64,000 nt of DNA from positions 124,001 through 188,000 of the forward strand of contig JAJRWB010000050.1 in the NCBI GenBank assembly GCA_024276995.1, given 5' to 3'. The DNA comes from Candidatus Eiseniibacteriota bacterium. GTDB lineage: Bacteria; Orphanbacterota; Orphanbacteria; Orphanbacterales; Orphanbacteraceae. A model generated the notes under the pieces. That model did not search any database. It had not been told where the DNA came from and worked only from the letters and a program-made list of their open reading frames with translations. Below, in pieces: positions 19,850 through 28,436 of this stretch (its first letter is position 1; each line of letters opens with the position of its first letter). Position numbers and translations under genes: made by a program.

Positions 19850-21109
19850 ATGAGTGAACTGATCGACAACAAGGCGCACCGGATTCGGACACTGAAGGAA
19901 ATCATTCGGCGTTTCAGCGAAGGAGGCGCCGCCGAGGAGGCGAAGGCGAAGCTGCGGGAGCTTATGAACGAGGTCGACGCCGGCGAAATCGCGGCGATGG
20001 AGCAGGAGTTGATCGCCGACGGCATGCCGGTGGAACGGGTTCGTTCGATGTGTGACGCCCACTCCGAGCTGCTGCGCGAGTTCGTCATCGCACCACCCGA
20101 ACGACCCGACATCGGGCCGGGCCATCCGGCGCACACCCTCCGGCTCGAGAACGCCGCGCTGAAAGAGGCGATCGGGAAGACGCGCGCCCTTCTCGATAAG
20201 CTGAAAGACCCGGCGGAAGACGGCGGCGGTCGGGCAAACGATACCCGCGCCCTCCGCGAGCTGTTCGAGCGGATCTCCCTCGTCGATCGCCATTACCGGA
20301 GAAAGGAAAACCTCATCTTCTCCGTCCTCGAACGCCATGGGATCGCCGGTCCGTCGAAGGTAATGTGGGCGAAGGACGACGAGGTGCGCGATCTTCTCGC
20401 CGCGTTCGGCAAGGCGATCCCCGCGGACGACGCGCCGCCGGAAGAATGGGCCGACGTGGCGGAGAAAAGCGCCGAACCGGCGCTCGGCGCCGTGACCGAG
20501 ATGATCTTCAAGGAAGAGAAGATCCTCCTGCCGATGTGTCTCGGCGCGTTCACCGACCAGGAATGGGATGAGATCCGTTCCCAGTCGGACGACTACGGCT
20601 ACTGCCTGATCGACACACCCCCTTCCTTCACCGCACGCCCCGCACCGCCGGTCGATCCGGTCCATGTCGCCGATAACGGAAGAATCGCGGGAGACATCGT
20701 CTTCCCCACGGGAAATCTTTCGTTTGAGCAACTCCTCGGCCTCTTCCGCCACCTTCCGGTGGACATCACCTACGTCGACGCCGACGACCGCGTCCGCTTC
20801 TTCTCCGAGGGACCGAAACGGATCTTCGAGAGGAGCGCGGCGATTATCGGTCGGAAGGTGGAGGACTGCCATCCTCCGAAGAGCGTTTCCGTGGTGAAAC
20901 GGATCATCGACGACTTCCGGTCGAACAGGCAGGATGTGGCGGTGTTCTGGATCGATATGAACGGCGCCTTCATTCATATCCGTTACTTCGCCGTGCGCGA
21001 CGACAACGGGGAATACATAGGTACCCTCGAGGTGACCCAGGACGTGACCGGTATCCGCATGCTCGAGGGGGAGCGGCGGCTTCTCCAGTACGAGTCGCCC
21101 GGCGCGTGA
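19850..21109 (+). CDS. DUF438 / hemerythrin / PAS protein
   Basis: 419 aa. The N-terminal 75 residues match DUF438 (LKEIIRRFSEGGAAEEAKAKLREL). The middle (about 95-230) is hemerythrin-like, with H and E residues in GHPAHTLRLENAAL, DRHYRRKENLIF and EEKILLPM. The C-terminal part (about 285-410) is a PAS domain (ITYVDADDRVRFFSEG, GRKVEDCHPPKS, YIGTLEVTQDVTGIR). Members of this architecture are thought to sense oxygen, NO or redox state, with no enzymatic output domain. It lies 15 bases after the M28 stop and 28 bases before crcB, so co-transcription is likely although the functions differ. Confidence 0.85.
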   Translation: MSELIDNKAHRIRTLKEIIRRFSEGGAAEEAKAKLRELMNEVDAGEIAAMEQELIADGMPVERVRSMCDAHSELLREFVIAPPERPDIGPGHPAHTLRLENAALKEAIGKTRALLDKLKDPAEDGGGRANDTRALRELFERISLVDRHYRRKENLIFSVLERHGIAGPSKVMWAKDDEVRDLLAAFGKAIPADDAPPEEWADVAEKSAEPALGAVTEMIFKEEKILLPMCLGAFTDQEWDEIRSQSDDYGYCLIDTPPSFTARPAPPVDPVHVADNGRIAGDIVFPTGNLSFEQLLGLFRHLPVDITYVDADDRVRFFSEGPKRIFERSAAIIGRKVEDCHPPKSVSVVKRIIDDFRSNRQDVAVFWIDMNGAFIHIRYFAVRDDNGEYIGTLEVTQDVTGIRMLEGERRLLQYESPGA

Positions 21110-21137
21110 CGCGTGACAAGAAGGGAAGGTGAACGAT

Positions 21138-21515
21138 ATGCTCCCGAAACTGGCGGCCATCGCCGCCCTCGGTGCGCTCGGCAGCGTGACCCGCTACATC
21201 GTGGCGGGAATCGTCCAGCAGGGCACGTCGGGCGCCTTCCCGTGGGGAACCCTCGTGGTGAACTGTGCCGGCTGCCTCCTCTTCGGCTTCGTTTGGTCCC
21301 TCGCCGACGAGAGAATGATCATCACGGGCGGCATGAGAACGGTGATCCTTATAGGCTTTCTAGGCGCGCTCACCACATACTCCACGTTCGCATTCGAGAC
21401 GGCGCAGCTCGCCCGCGATTCCCAGTGGCTTTACGCGGTGGGCAACATGGCACTTCAAAACGGGGCGGGCGTCGCCGCGATCATCGCCGGCGTGGTAATC
21501 GGAAAAATGCTTTAG
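21138..21515 (+). CDS. crcB: Fluoride channel CrcB/Fluc
   Basis: 125 aa from the ATG at 21138, with AAGGGAAGG about 8 bases upstream; a GTG at 21129 is in frame but lies inside that ribosome site. Fluc hallmarks: GALGSVTRY, GTLVVNCAGC, GFLGALTTYSTFAFE (the TYSTF pore motif) and four hydrophobic helices. It exports fluoride through the inner membrane as a dual-topology dimer. The DUF190 gene follows after 19 bases. No fluoride riboswitch can fit upstream, because the previous gene ends 28 bases away. Confidence 0.92.
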   Translation: MLPKLAAIAALGALGSVTRYIVAGIVQQGTSGAFPWGTLVVNCAGCLLFGFVWSLADERMIITGGMRTVILIGFLGALTTYSTFAFETAQLARDSQWLYAVGNMALQNGAGVAAIIAGVVIGKML

Positions 21516-21534
21516 GATAGAAGGGAAGAAGCCG

Positions 21535-21909
21535 ATGAAACCTGGAAGCGCGGGAGAACTCCTTCGGATCTTCATCGGGGAGAGCGATAAGCACGAGGGG
21601 AAGCCTCTCTACGAGGCGATCGTGCAGGAGGCGCGGGCAAGGGGAATCGCCGGCGCCACCGTGCTGCGCGGATCTCTCGGCTTCGGGGCCAACAGCAGGG
21701 TGATCCATACCGCCAAAGTACTCCGTCTTTCGGACGATCTTCCCATGGTGGTGGAGATCGTCGACAAGCCGGAGGTGATCGAGGCGTTCCTCCCGGTGCT
21801 CGACGCCATGATGAAGGGTGGCGGCATGGTGACCCTCGAGAAGATGCGTATCATCGCCTACAGACACAGCCGCGCCGGGGAAGATCGGGAGAAACCGGTC
21901 GAGCCGTAA
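21535..21909 (+). CDS. DUF190 protein (CrcB-associated)
   Basis: 124 aa, preceded by GAAGGGAAGAAG. Matches DUF190: LLRIFIGESDKHEGKPLYEAIVQEARARG, TVLRGSLGFGANS, LPMVVEIVDKPE. DUF190 proteins are small soluble PII-like proteins often encoded next to CrcB, so a regulatory or accessory role in fluoride export is likely but not established. It ends 4 bases before the convergent HMG-CoA lyase gene. Confidence 0.88.
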   Translation: MKPGSAGELLRIFIGESDKHEGKPLYEAIVQEARARGIAGATVLRGSLGFGANSRVIHTAKVLRLSDDLPMVVEIVDKPEVIEAFLPVLDAMMKGGGMVTLEKMRIIAYRHSRAGEDREKPVEP

Positions 21910-21913
21910 AGGT

Positions 21914-22825
21914 TCATGTCGGGCGGCCCGTCCCCCGGCCCCCATCGCCGTCCGGCGGCGCTCCCCGCTTCACCATGCCGAGATGGGAGCCGATCGACCT
22001 TCCGAGGTACGGCTCGATCACTTTCGCCGCCTCCACCACCGCATCGAGGTCGACGCCGGTCTGCACGCCGCTCGCGGTGAGGGCGAACACCAGGTCCTCG
22101 GTGGCGATATTCCCCGTCGCCCCGGTGGCGTACGGGCATCCGCCGAGAGCGCCGGCGGAGCTGTCGAACGTGTCGATGCCGTATTCGCCCCACGCGGTGA
22201 ACGCGTTCGCCACCGCCATGCCGTATGTGTCGTGAAAGTGGAGCGCCACGGGAACATCGCACGGTAGGATCACGTCGAGAAGCCGGCGCACTTCGTCGGG
22301 CGACGCCTTCCCCACCGTGTCGGCGATGGAAAGCTCGTTCACGCCGAGGTCGACAAGGCGTTCCATTACATCGAGCACGGCGCGCGGCGCGACCCTCTCT
22401 TCGTAGGGACACCAGATCGCCGTCGATACGTACCCCCGCACCGGCACGGTCGAACGGCGGATCACCGGGCGGAACCGTTCGATCGATTCCTCCGTGGTGG
22501 CATTGATATTGAAGCGGTTGAACGTCTGCGAGGCGGCGGTGAACACGGAGATCTTGTCGGCGCCGCTCGCTTCGGCGCGGTCCATCCCCTTCTCGTTCGG
22601 CACGAGAGCGGAGTAGACAACGCCGGGCGACCGCGTGATGCCGGCGAACACATCTTCCGCGTCGGAAAGCTGCGGAACCCACCGGGGGGATACGAACGAA
22701 GTGATCTCGATCTCCGCGACCCCGGTCTTCCCGAGGGCGTCGACGAAGGCGATCTTCTCCGCCGTGGGGACGGCGCTTTTCTCGTTTTGAAGTCCGTCCC
22801 GAGGGGCGACTTCGACGATCTTCAC
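21914..22825 (-). CDS. mvaB: Hydroxymethylglutaryl-CoA lyase
   Basis: 303 aa from a GTG at 22825 that overlaps the biotin-carrier stop by four bases (GTGA). Family signatures: VEVAPRDGLQNE (catalytic Arg and metal Asp), FVSPRWVPQL, HFHDTYGMA (metal His pair), GALGGCPYATGATGN (catalytic Cys loop). The enzyme splits HMG-CoA into acetyl-CoA and acetoacetate, the last step of leucine breakdown. It is the final gene of the leucine/isovalerate operon. Confidence 0.93.
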   Translation of the reverse strand: MKIVEVAPRDGLQNEKSAVPTAEKIAFVDALGKTGVAEIEITSFVSPRWVPQLSDAEDVFAGITRSPGVVYSALVPNEKGMDRAEASGADKISVFTAASQTFNRFNINATTEESIERFRPVIRRSTVPVRGYVSTAIWCPYEERVAPRAVLDVMERLVDLGVNELSIADTVGKASPDEVRRLLDVILPCDVPVALHFHDTYGMAVANAFTAWGEYGIDTFDSSAGALGGCPYATGATGNIATEDLVFALTASGVQTGVDLDAVVEAAKVIEPYLGRSIGSHLGMVKRGAPPDGDGGRGTGRPT

Positions 22826-23286
22826 GACCTGTCTTTCAGCCGCACGAGGATCGCACCGAGATCGACAAGCTGATCGACGGCGCAGCTCACCGATTCCACT
22901 TCGCCGTCTCTGGGCGATTCGATCCGAAACTCCATCTTCATGGCACTCACGACGGCGAGGAGATCACCTTCTTTCACCGCATCGCCCGGCGCCACGTTGA
23001 CCGACACGACGTTGCCCGTCATCGGCGAGCGGATCTCGTCATTCGCGGCGCCGGCGGCGGCCGTCGGTTTCGGGTACTCGAGAAACGCCGTAACGCCTTC
23101 CGCGGTGACCCAGACGCCGTCGCGCGTCGGGGCGACGGCGAAACGGAAACGTCCGGCGGGGGTGATCACCCTGTCGCCGTCGATGCGCGCTTCGAAGGTT
23201 TCCCGCTCCCGTCCGTCACGGGAAAGGTGAAGCTCGCCGTTTTCGAGAACCGCCTCGATGATTTCGTTCCGCCAGACGAACTTCAC
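22822..23286 (-). CDS. Biotin carboxyl carrier protein, separate subunit
   Basis: 154 aa from a GTG at 23286, chosen because it overlaps the biotin carboxylase stop as GTGA and has GGAGGGTGGGG just upstream; an ATG at 23301 lies before that site. The biotinyl domain is C-terminal with SAMKME (biotinylated Lys) and IRSPMTGNVVSVNVAPGDAVKEGD. The N-terminal half resembles the BT/linker part of acyl-CoA carboxylase alpha chains. In the usual methylcrotonyl-CoA carboxylase this carrier is fused to the biotin carboxylase; here it is split off. Confidence 0.88.
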   Translation of the reverse strand: MKFVWRNEIIEAVLENGELHLSRDGRERETFEARIDGDRVITPAGRFRFAVAPTRDGVWVTAEGVTAFLEYPKPTAAAGAANDEIRSPMTGNVVSVNVAPGDAVKEGDLLAVVSAMKMEFRIESPRDGEVESVSCAVDQLVDLGAILVRLKDRS

Positions 23287-24734
23287 GGCCCCACCCTCCA
23301 TCGTCCGATCCGGTCCCACGGTGACACGGAGGCGCCGCTCTTCCGCTGTTTCGCCCCCCTCGACGAAGCAGCGGCCGCCCAGAACGCGGCGCTCGGCTCG
23401 AGGAGCGGCACGTCGGGAAGCGCACCGGTCGACATCTTCCCCTCGCGAAACTCTTCCGTTTCGAGAAGAGAGATGAGAAAGCCGAGGTTCGTGTGAACGC
23501 CGAGAAGCACCGTGTCGCGAAGCGCGCCGACGAGGCGGCGGCGCGCCTGCTCCCTGTCCGGCCCCCAGGCGATCATCTTCGCGAGAAGGGGATCGTAGTG
23601 GGGACTCACCACGCCTCCCTCGCGAAGGCCGTGATCGACGCGGACTCCCTCGGGCCAGGCGAGACGGAGAAGATCACCGCTCGTGGGAAGGAAGCCCGCC
23701 TCGGGGTTTTCCGCGTAGATGCGCGCCTCGATCGCGTGCCCCCGCGGCGGAAGGTCGGGCAGATCGAGCTTCGCGCCGCGGGCGATCTCCACCTGGAGAC
23801 GGACGAGGTCGAGCCCGGTGACGAATTCGGTAACCGGATGCTCCACCTGGAGACGGGTATTCATTTCGAGGAAGTAGTAGCTCCCGTCGGGACAAAGGAG
23901 AAACTCCACGGTGCCCGCGTTGACGTAGCCGGCGCGGCGCGCCAGTTCACACGCGGAATGTTGCAGTTTCTCGCGAAGCGCGCCATCGACCACCGGGGAG
24001 GGCGATTCCTCGATGATCTTCTGGAAGCGGCGCTGCAGGCTGCACTCACGCTCCACGAGGGCATGCACGTTGCCGTGGTGGTCGGCGATGATCTGCACTT
24101 CCACGTGGCGCACCGGGTCGAGAAGCTTCTCGACGAGCACGCTCCCGTCGCCGAAGGCGGCCTTCGCCTCCCGGCGGGCGGCGGCCACCTGCTCGCTCAG
24201 GCCGTCGGCGCTCTCGATGCGCCGCATCCCCTTCCCTCCGCCGCCGGCGGCCGCCTTCAGCATCACCGGCACGCCGAGGTCCTTCACTACGGCGAGCACC
24301 TCGTCGTCGCTGTCGAGGGCGCCGCGGCTCCCGGGCACCACCGGCACGAGCGCCTCCTCGGCGGTGATTCGCGCGTCGTTCTTGCTCCCCATCAACCGGA
24401 TCGCGCCGGGCGACGGCCCGATGAAGACGATTCCCGCCGCCTCGCACGCCTCGGCGAAGTCGGCCCGCTCCGAGAGAAAACCGTAGCCGGGATGGATCGC
24501 GTCGGCCTTCGTCTTTCTCGCCGCTTCGAGGATCGTATCGGCTTTCAGGTACGAGAGAGCCGCCTCTGCCGGGCCGATTTCGATCGCCTCGTCGCACGCC
24601 GTCACGTGAGGGGCGTCACGATCCGCTTCCGAAAAGACCGCCACCGAGGTGACACCGATTTCCCGAAGGGTCCGCGCCACGCGAACGGCGATCTCCCCCC
24701 GGTTGGCGATCAGTACCTTGCCGATCCTTCGCAT
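23283..24734 (-). CDS. Biotin carboxylase subunit of an acyl-CoA (probably methylcrotonyl-CoA) carboxylase
   Basis: 483 aa, the length of a free biotin carboxylase. Motifs: KVLIANRGEIAVRV, HPGYGFLSE, the ATP-grasp Gly loop KAAAGGGGKGMR, VRHVEVQIIAD, RECSLQRRFQK and the catalytic EMNTRLQVEHPVTE. It carboxylates biotin using bicarbonate and ATP. The start lies 3 bases after the hydratase stop. The substrate is assigned from the operon (carboxyltransferase, methylglutaconyl-CoA hydratase, HMG-CoA lyase), not from this chain. Confidence 0.9.
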   Translation of the reverse strand: MRRIGKVLIANRGEIAVRVARTLREIGVTSVAVFSEADRDAPHVTACDEAIEIGPAEAALSYLKADTILEAARKTKADAIHPGYGFLSERADFAEACEAAGIVFIGPSPGAIRLMGSKNDARITAEEALVPVVPGSRGALDSDDEVLAVVKDLGVPVMLKAAAGGGGKGMRRIESADGLSEQVAAARREAKAAFGDGSVLVEKLLDPVRHVEVQIIADHHGNVHALVERECSLQRRFQKIIEESPSPVVDGALREKLQHSACELARRAGYVNAGTVEFLLCPDGSYYFLEMNTRLQVEHPVTEFVTGLDLVRLQVEIARGAKLDLPDLPPRGHAIEARIYAENPEAGFLPTSGDLLRLAWPEGVRVDHGLREGGVVSPHYDPLLAKMIAWGPDREQARRRLVGALRDTVLLGVHTNLGFLISLLETEEFREGKMSTGALPDVPLLEPSAAFWAAAASSRGAKQRKSGASVSPWDRIGRWRVGP

Positions 24735-24737
24735 GCC

Positions 24738-25526
24738 TTATGACTCCTCGATCCAGCGCGGCTTCCTCTTTTCGAGAAACGCCCGGAGTCCTTCCTGCCC
24801 TTCCCGCGACGTGCGCACTTTCGCGATGATCGAAGCGGTGAACGGTATAGCGTCATCGACGGGGCGAGCGCGCATATCGCGGATCAGCTTCTTCGCCGTG
24901 GACACCGCCGCCGGGCCGCATCGCGCCACGGCACGGCAGAGTTTCATCGCCGTCTCCTCCACGTCCCCTCCATCCACCACCTCCTGCACGAGACCGATCT
25001 CCCGCGCCCGAACGGCGTCGAAGATCTCGCCTGTTAGGAAGTAGCGCCTCGCGTGGCGCTCGCCGATCTTCGGAAGAACGAACGTGGAAATCGCCGCCGG
25101 CACGATGCCGAGGCGCACCTCGGTGAAACCGATCTTCGTCCCCTCGGCGGCCACCACCATGTCGCACGCCGCGATCAGCCCGGCGCCGCCGCCGATCGCC
25201 GCGCCCCGGATCGCGCCGATCACCGGGCGAGGGCATTCATCGATGGCGCGGAGCATTCCGGCGAGGCGGATCGCGTCGGCACGGTTCTCGTCGGCGGTCA
25301 TTTCCACCGACGAGCGCATCCAGTTCACGTCGGCGCCCGCACAGAAGATCTCCCCCTCGCCGGTGAGAACGATCGCCCGCACACCGTCGTTCCCGCCGAG
25401 CTCGATGAAGACGGCCTCGAGCCGGGCGATCAGGTCGTCGTCGAAGGCGTTCCGCACCTCGGGGCGGTTGAGCGCCACGCGGGCGAAGGCGCCTTCCACC
25501 GAAACATTCACCTTGTCGTACTTCAT
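24738..25526 (-). CDS. liuC: Enoyl-CoA hydratase family, probable methylglutaconyl-CoA hydratase
   Basis: 262 aa crotonase-fold protein. Oxyanion-hole segments: ILTGEGEIFCAGADVNWM and AAIGGGAGLIAACDMVVA; FTEVRLGIVPAAIS carries the expected acid region. In a cluster with a carboxyltransferase, biotin carboxylase and HMG-CoA lyase, the likely reaction is hydration of 3-methylglutaconyl-CoA to HMG-CoA. The fold is certain; the substrate is inferred from context. It sits 18 bases after the carboxyltransferase stop. Confidence 0.85.
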   Translation of the reverse strand: MKYDKVNVSVEGAFARVALNRPEVRNAFDDDLIARLEAVFIELGGNDGVRAIVLTGEGEIFCAGADVNWMRSSVEMTADENRADAIRLAGMLRAIDECPRPVIGAIRGAAIGGGAGLIAACDMVVAAEGTKIGFTEVRLGIVPAAISTFVLPKIGERHARRYFLTGEIFDAVRAREIGLVQEVVDGGDVEETAMKLCRAVARCGPAAVSTAKKLIRDMRARPVDDAIPFTASIIAKVRTSREGQEGLRAFLEKRKPRWIEES

Positions 25527-25544
25527 CGAAAGCTTCTCCCGGGA

Positions 25545-27152
25545 TCACATCCTGTAGACGGGATACTTCGGATCGGGAAGCGGCGCGTACCGGGAAACGG
25601 AAAGGGCGAGCGCGATCGCCGCCCGGGTGTCGATTGGATCGAGAATGCCGTCGTCCCAAAGGCGGGCGGTGGCGAAGTAGGGATGGCCCTCTTCGTTGTA
25701 TTTCGCCTTGATCTTGTCGGTGATCTCCGCCTCTTCCTCGGCGGAGAGAGCCTTGCCGTCCCTCGCGAGCTGCGCCTGTTTCACCGTGACGAGGACGCTC
25801 GCCGCCTGGTCGGCGCCCATCACCGAGATCCGCGCGTTCGGCCAGGTGAAGAGGAAGCGCGGGAGATAGCCGCGGCCGCACATGGCGTAGTTTCCGGCGC
25901 CATGGGAACCGCCCATGATCACGGTGAAGCGGGGCACCGGGGCGGTCGCCACCGCCTGCACCATCTTGGCGCCGTCCTTCGCGATTCCCCCCTCTTCATA
26001 GCGCTTCCCCACCATGAAACCGGTGATATTCTGCAAGAAAACGAGGGGGATCTTCCGCTGGCCGCACATCTCGATGAAGTGCGCCCCCTTGAGCGCCGAT
26101 TCGGAGAAGAGAACGCCGTTGTTCGCCACGATCCCGACGAGGTAGCCCATCCAGCGGGCGAAGCCGCACACTAGGGTCGTGCCGTATTCCTCCTTGAATT
26201 CATGGAATCGCGAACCGTCGACGAGGCGGGCGATCACCTCGCGCACCTCGAAAGGTTGCTTGATATCGGACGGGATGATGCCGTAGATCTCAGCGGGGTC
26301 GTAGAGCGGATCCTCCGGCTCTTCCTGGTCGAGTTCGAAGGCGATCCTCCGGGGCACGGCGTCCATGATGGAGCGGGCCATCTCGAGGGCGGCGGCATCA
26401 TCGGCGGCAAGATGATCGGTAACCCCCGAAACGCGGGAGTGCATCACGCCCCCGCCGAGTTCCTCGGGGGTGACCTCCTCCCCGGTGGCCGCCTTCACGA
26501 GGGGCGGGCCGGCGAGATAGATCGTGCCGACTCCATCTACGATCACATTCTCGTCGCACATGGCCGGCACATACGCGCCGCCGGCGGTGCACATCCCCAT
26601 CACCACGGCGACCTGGGGGATGCCGCGGGCGGACATGACCGCCTGGTTGTAAAAGATCCTGCCGAAATGCTCCTTGTCGGGAAACACCTCCGCCTGGCGG
26701 GGAAGGAAAACGCCTCCCGAGTCGACGAGGTAGATCGTGGGAAGACGGTTTTCCAGGGCGATCTCCTGCGCCCGGATATGCTTGGCGATGGTGATCGGGT
26801 AGTACGTTCCCCCCTTGACCGTCGCGTCGTTCGCCACGATCATGCACTCGCGGCCCGATACGCGCCCGATGCCGGTGACCACCCCCGCCGAGGGAACCTC
26901 TCCGCCATAGAGACCGTGCGCCGCCATCGGGTTCAGCTCGAGAAAGGGCGTGTCCCTGTCGAGCAGCCTCTCCACCCTTTCGCGGACGAACAGCTTCCCC
27001 CGTTTCTCGTGAAGCCTCCGCGCCTTCTCCGATCCCCCCTTCCGCACCTTCTCCAGTTGTTCGCCGAGATCGGCGATCAACCGATCGTATTCCTCCCGGT
27101 TCGCCTTGAAAGCGGCGGATCCCGTATCGATTCTCGAGGGGAGGGGATTCAT
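25545..27152 (-). CDS. liuB: Acyl-CoA carboxylase carboxyltransferase, probable methylcrotonyl-CoA carboxylase beta
   Basis: 535 aa from the ATG at 27152 (GGAGG 8 bases upstream); a start at 27179 would add nine residues and include that ribosome site. It is strongly like MCC beta chains: [96 protein letters not shown]. It transfers the carboxyl group from biotin to methylcrotonyl-CoA. It is the first gene of the operon. No isovaleryl-CoA dehydrogenase is seen in the window, so the first oxidation step must be encoded elsewhere. Confidence 0.92.
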   Translation of the reverse strand: MNPLPSRIDTGSAAFKANREEYDRLIADLGEQLEKVRKGGSEKARRLHEKRGKLFVRERVERLLDRDTPFLELNPMAAHGLYGGEVPSAGVVTGIGRVSGRECMIVANDATVKGGTYYPITIAKHIRAQEIALENRLPTIYLVDSGGVFLPRQAEVFPDKEHFGRIFYNQAVMSARGIPQVAVVMGMCTAGGAYVPAMCDENVIVDGVGTIYLAGPPLVKAATGEEVTPEELGGGVMHSRVSGVTDHLAADDAAALEMARSIMDAVPRRIAFELDQEEPEDPLYDPAEIYGIIPSDIKQPFEVREVIARLVDGSRFHEFKEEYGTTLVCGFARWMGYLVGIVANNGVLFSESALKGAHFIEMCGQRKIPLVFLQNITGFMVGKRYEEGGIAKDGAKMVQAVATAPVPRFTVIMGGSHGAGNYAMCGRGYLPRFLFTWPNARISVMGADQAASVLVTVKQAQLARDGKALSAEEEAEITDKIKAKYNEEGHPYFATARLWDDGILDPIDTRAAIALALSVSRYAPLPDPKYPVYRM

Positions 27153-27200
27153 TGCGTCAGCCTCCGTTCCTTCGCACACGCTTCTAGGTCCCGCCGGACC

Positions 27201-27247
27201 GCTTCGCCCGGCGAAGCACTTCCCGCCGTCCGTTCCCGTTGCGGGAA
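27201..27247 (-). promoter_or_regulatory. Two stem-loops in the leader of the leucine catabolic operon
   Basis: Between the extended -10 at 27301-27309 and the ATG at 27152 the minus-strand leader holds two hairpins: positions 27201-27217 (7-bp stem, 3-base loop, GCTTCGC arms) and 27233-27247 (TTCCCG/CGGGAA, 3-base loop). A 10-base palindrome, GAATCGATTC, lies beside them at 27245-27254. No U-tract follows, so they are not simple terminators; a regulatory use is only a possibility. Confidence 0.3.
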
Positions 27248-27300
27248 TCGATTCGACAAGGATGCGCTCCGGGACTTCGCGACAGGCGCGACGAAGCGGA

Positions 27301-27309
27301 ATTATAGCA
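27301..27309 (-). promoter_or_regulatory. Extended -10 promoter element before the leucine catabolic operon
   Basis: Reading the minus strand gives TGCTATAAT, identical to the site before the M28 gene. The predicted start near 27294 leaves a leader of roughly 140 bases before the ATG at 27152. No convincing -35 is visible. Confidence 0.5.
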
Positions 27310-27356
27310 TTATCGGTCCGTTCCGGCTACGAAGTCGGCAACCGGCCGCGGATATG

Positions 27357-27362
27357 TATAAT
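27357..27362 (+). promoter_or_regulatory. Perfect -10 hexamer abutting the second DUF362 gene
   Basis: TATAAT at 27357-27362 is followed by only six bases before the ATG at 27369, so the predicted +1 falls on or next to the start codon. This would give a leaderless message. The -35 region is poor (TCGGCA-like), and an alternative in-frame ATG at 27354 overlaps the hexamer. Confidence 0.35.
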
Positions 27363-27368
27363 AGACGG

Positions 27369-28436
27369 ATGGCCCGTGTCTATCTCATTCCCGCCCGGGC
27401 GGACGATCCCGAAGAAGAGATCGCCCGGAAGATCCGCCACCTCTGGGAGCGTGCCTCCCTGGGCGAATGCTTCCTCCCGAACGACCTGACCGCCGTCAAG
27501 CTGCACGTGGGGGAACCGGGAAAGACGACGTTCGTCTCCCCCGGCGTGGTCACTCCTCTTGTCCGCCTTCTGAAGGAACGAGGAGCGCGGCCCTTCCTCA
27601 CCGATTCGGCGGTGCTCTATCGCTCACCGAGGGACACCGGAGCGGGCCATACCGCGGTGGCCCATGAGCACGGTTTCACCCTCGAACGCGTGGGAGCACC
27701 CTTCCTCCCCGCCGACGGCCTGACCGGCGCCGATGAAGTGGAAATGGAAACCTGCGGGAAACACTTCGACACCGCCTCGATCGCAGCCGCCGTGGCGCGG
27801 GCGAGTAGCCTGCTCGTGCTCACCCATGCCACGGGACATCTCGCCACCGGCTTCGGAGGAGCGCTCAAGAATATCGGCATGGGGTGCAGCTCGAAGAAGG
27901 GAAAACTGAGGCAGCACTTCGGCCGGCAGCCCGACATCGACGGCGTGATCTGCACGGGGTGCGAAGCGTGCGCCGCGGACTGCCCGGAAGAGGCGATCGG
28001 CGTCGATCGTGTCGCCGTGATCGACAGCGCGAAGTGCATCGGCTGCGGCGCATGCGTCGCCGCCTGCCTCGAAGGGGCGGTCCGTTTCGACTGGGAGGTG
28101 GGTGGCGCCGAGTTGCAGGAGCGCGTGGTCGAATACGCCGGGCCGATCGTGGCGGGCCGGCGCGGAAGGCTCGCCTGCGTGACGGTGGCGATGAACATCA
28201 CGAAAGACTGCGACTGCCTCGGTTCCCCCCAGCACCCCGTGTGCGACGACATCGGGATCCTCGCCTCGCGCGACCCGGTGGCGATCGACCAGGTATTCCT
28301 CGACTTGGTGCGCGAAAGAACGGGCACGTCGCTCGAGTCGCTCACCTATCCCGACCACGACGGTTCGGTCCAGACCGCCTACGCGGAAGAGCTCGGCCTC
28401 GGCGAAAGAGGGGCTTCGCTGATCCTCATCGAGTAA
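27369..28436 (+). CDS. DUF362 protein with two ferredoxin-type 4Fe-4S clusters
   Basis: 355 aa. The DUF362 region occupies about residues 1-185 (VKLHVGEPGKTTFVSPGVV, LVLTHATGHLATGFGGALKNIGMGC). Two 4Fe-4S motifs follow: CTGCEACAADCP and CIGCGACVAACL. The C-terminus has DPVAIDQVFLDLV, common in this family. There is no signal peptide, so it is probably cytoplasmic, unlike the Tat-type DUF362 protein at 651. Electron transfer is likely; partners are unknown, and the gene stands alone. Its last 11 bases overlap the end of the convergent acetyltransferase gene. Confidence 0.85.
   Translation: MARVYLIPARADDPEEEIARKIRHLWERASLGECFLPNDLTAVKLHVGEPGKTTFVSPGVVTPLVRLLKERGARPFLTDSAVLYRSPRDTGAGHTAVAHEHGFTLERVGAPFLPADGLTGADEVEMETCGKHFDTASIAAAVARASSLLVLTHATGHLATGFGGALKNIGMGCSSKKGKLRQHFGRQPDIDGVICTGCEACAADCPEEAIGVDRVAVIDSAKCIGCGACVAACLEGAVRFDWEVGGAELQERVVEYAGPIVAGRRGRLACVTVAMNITKDCDCLGSPQHPVCDDIGILASRDPVAIDQVFLDLVRERTGTSLESLTYPDHDGSVQTAYAEELGLGERGASLILIE

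Noticed and set aside
21110-21137. Fluoride riboswitch before crcB
   Set aside because: Only 28 bases separate the DUF438 stop from the ATG, too short for the aptamer, and no pseudoknot pattern is present.
26202-27368. Fusion of about 390 residues to the second DUF362 protein
   Set aside because: The upstream part is antisense to the carboxyltransferase gene and has no domain; the family start is at 27369.
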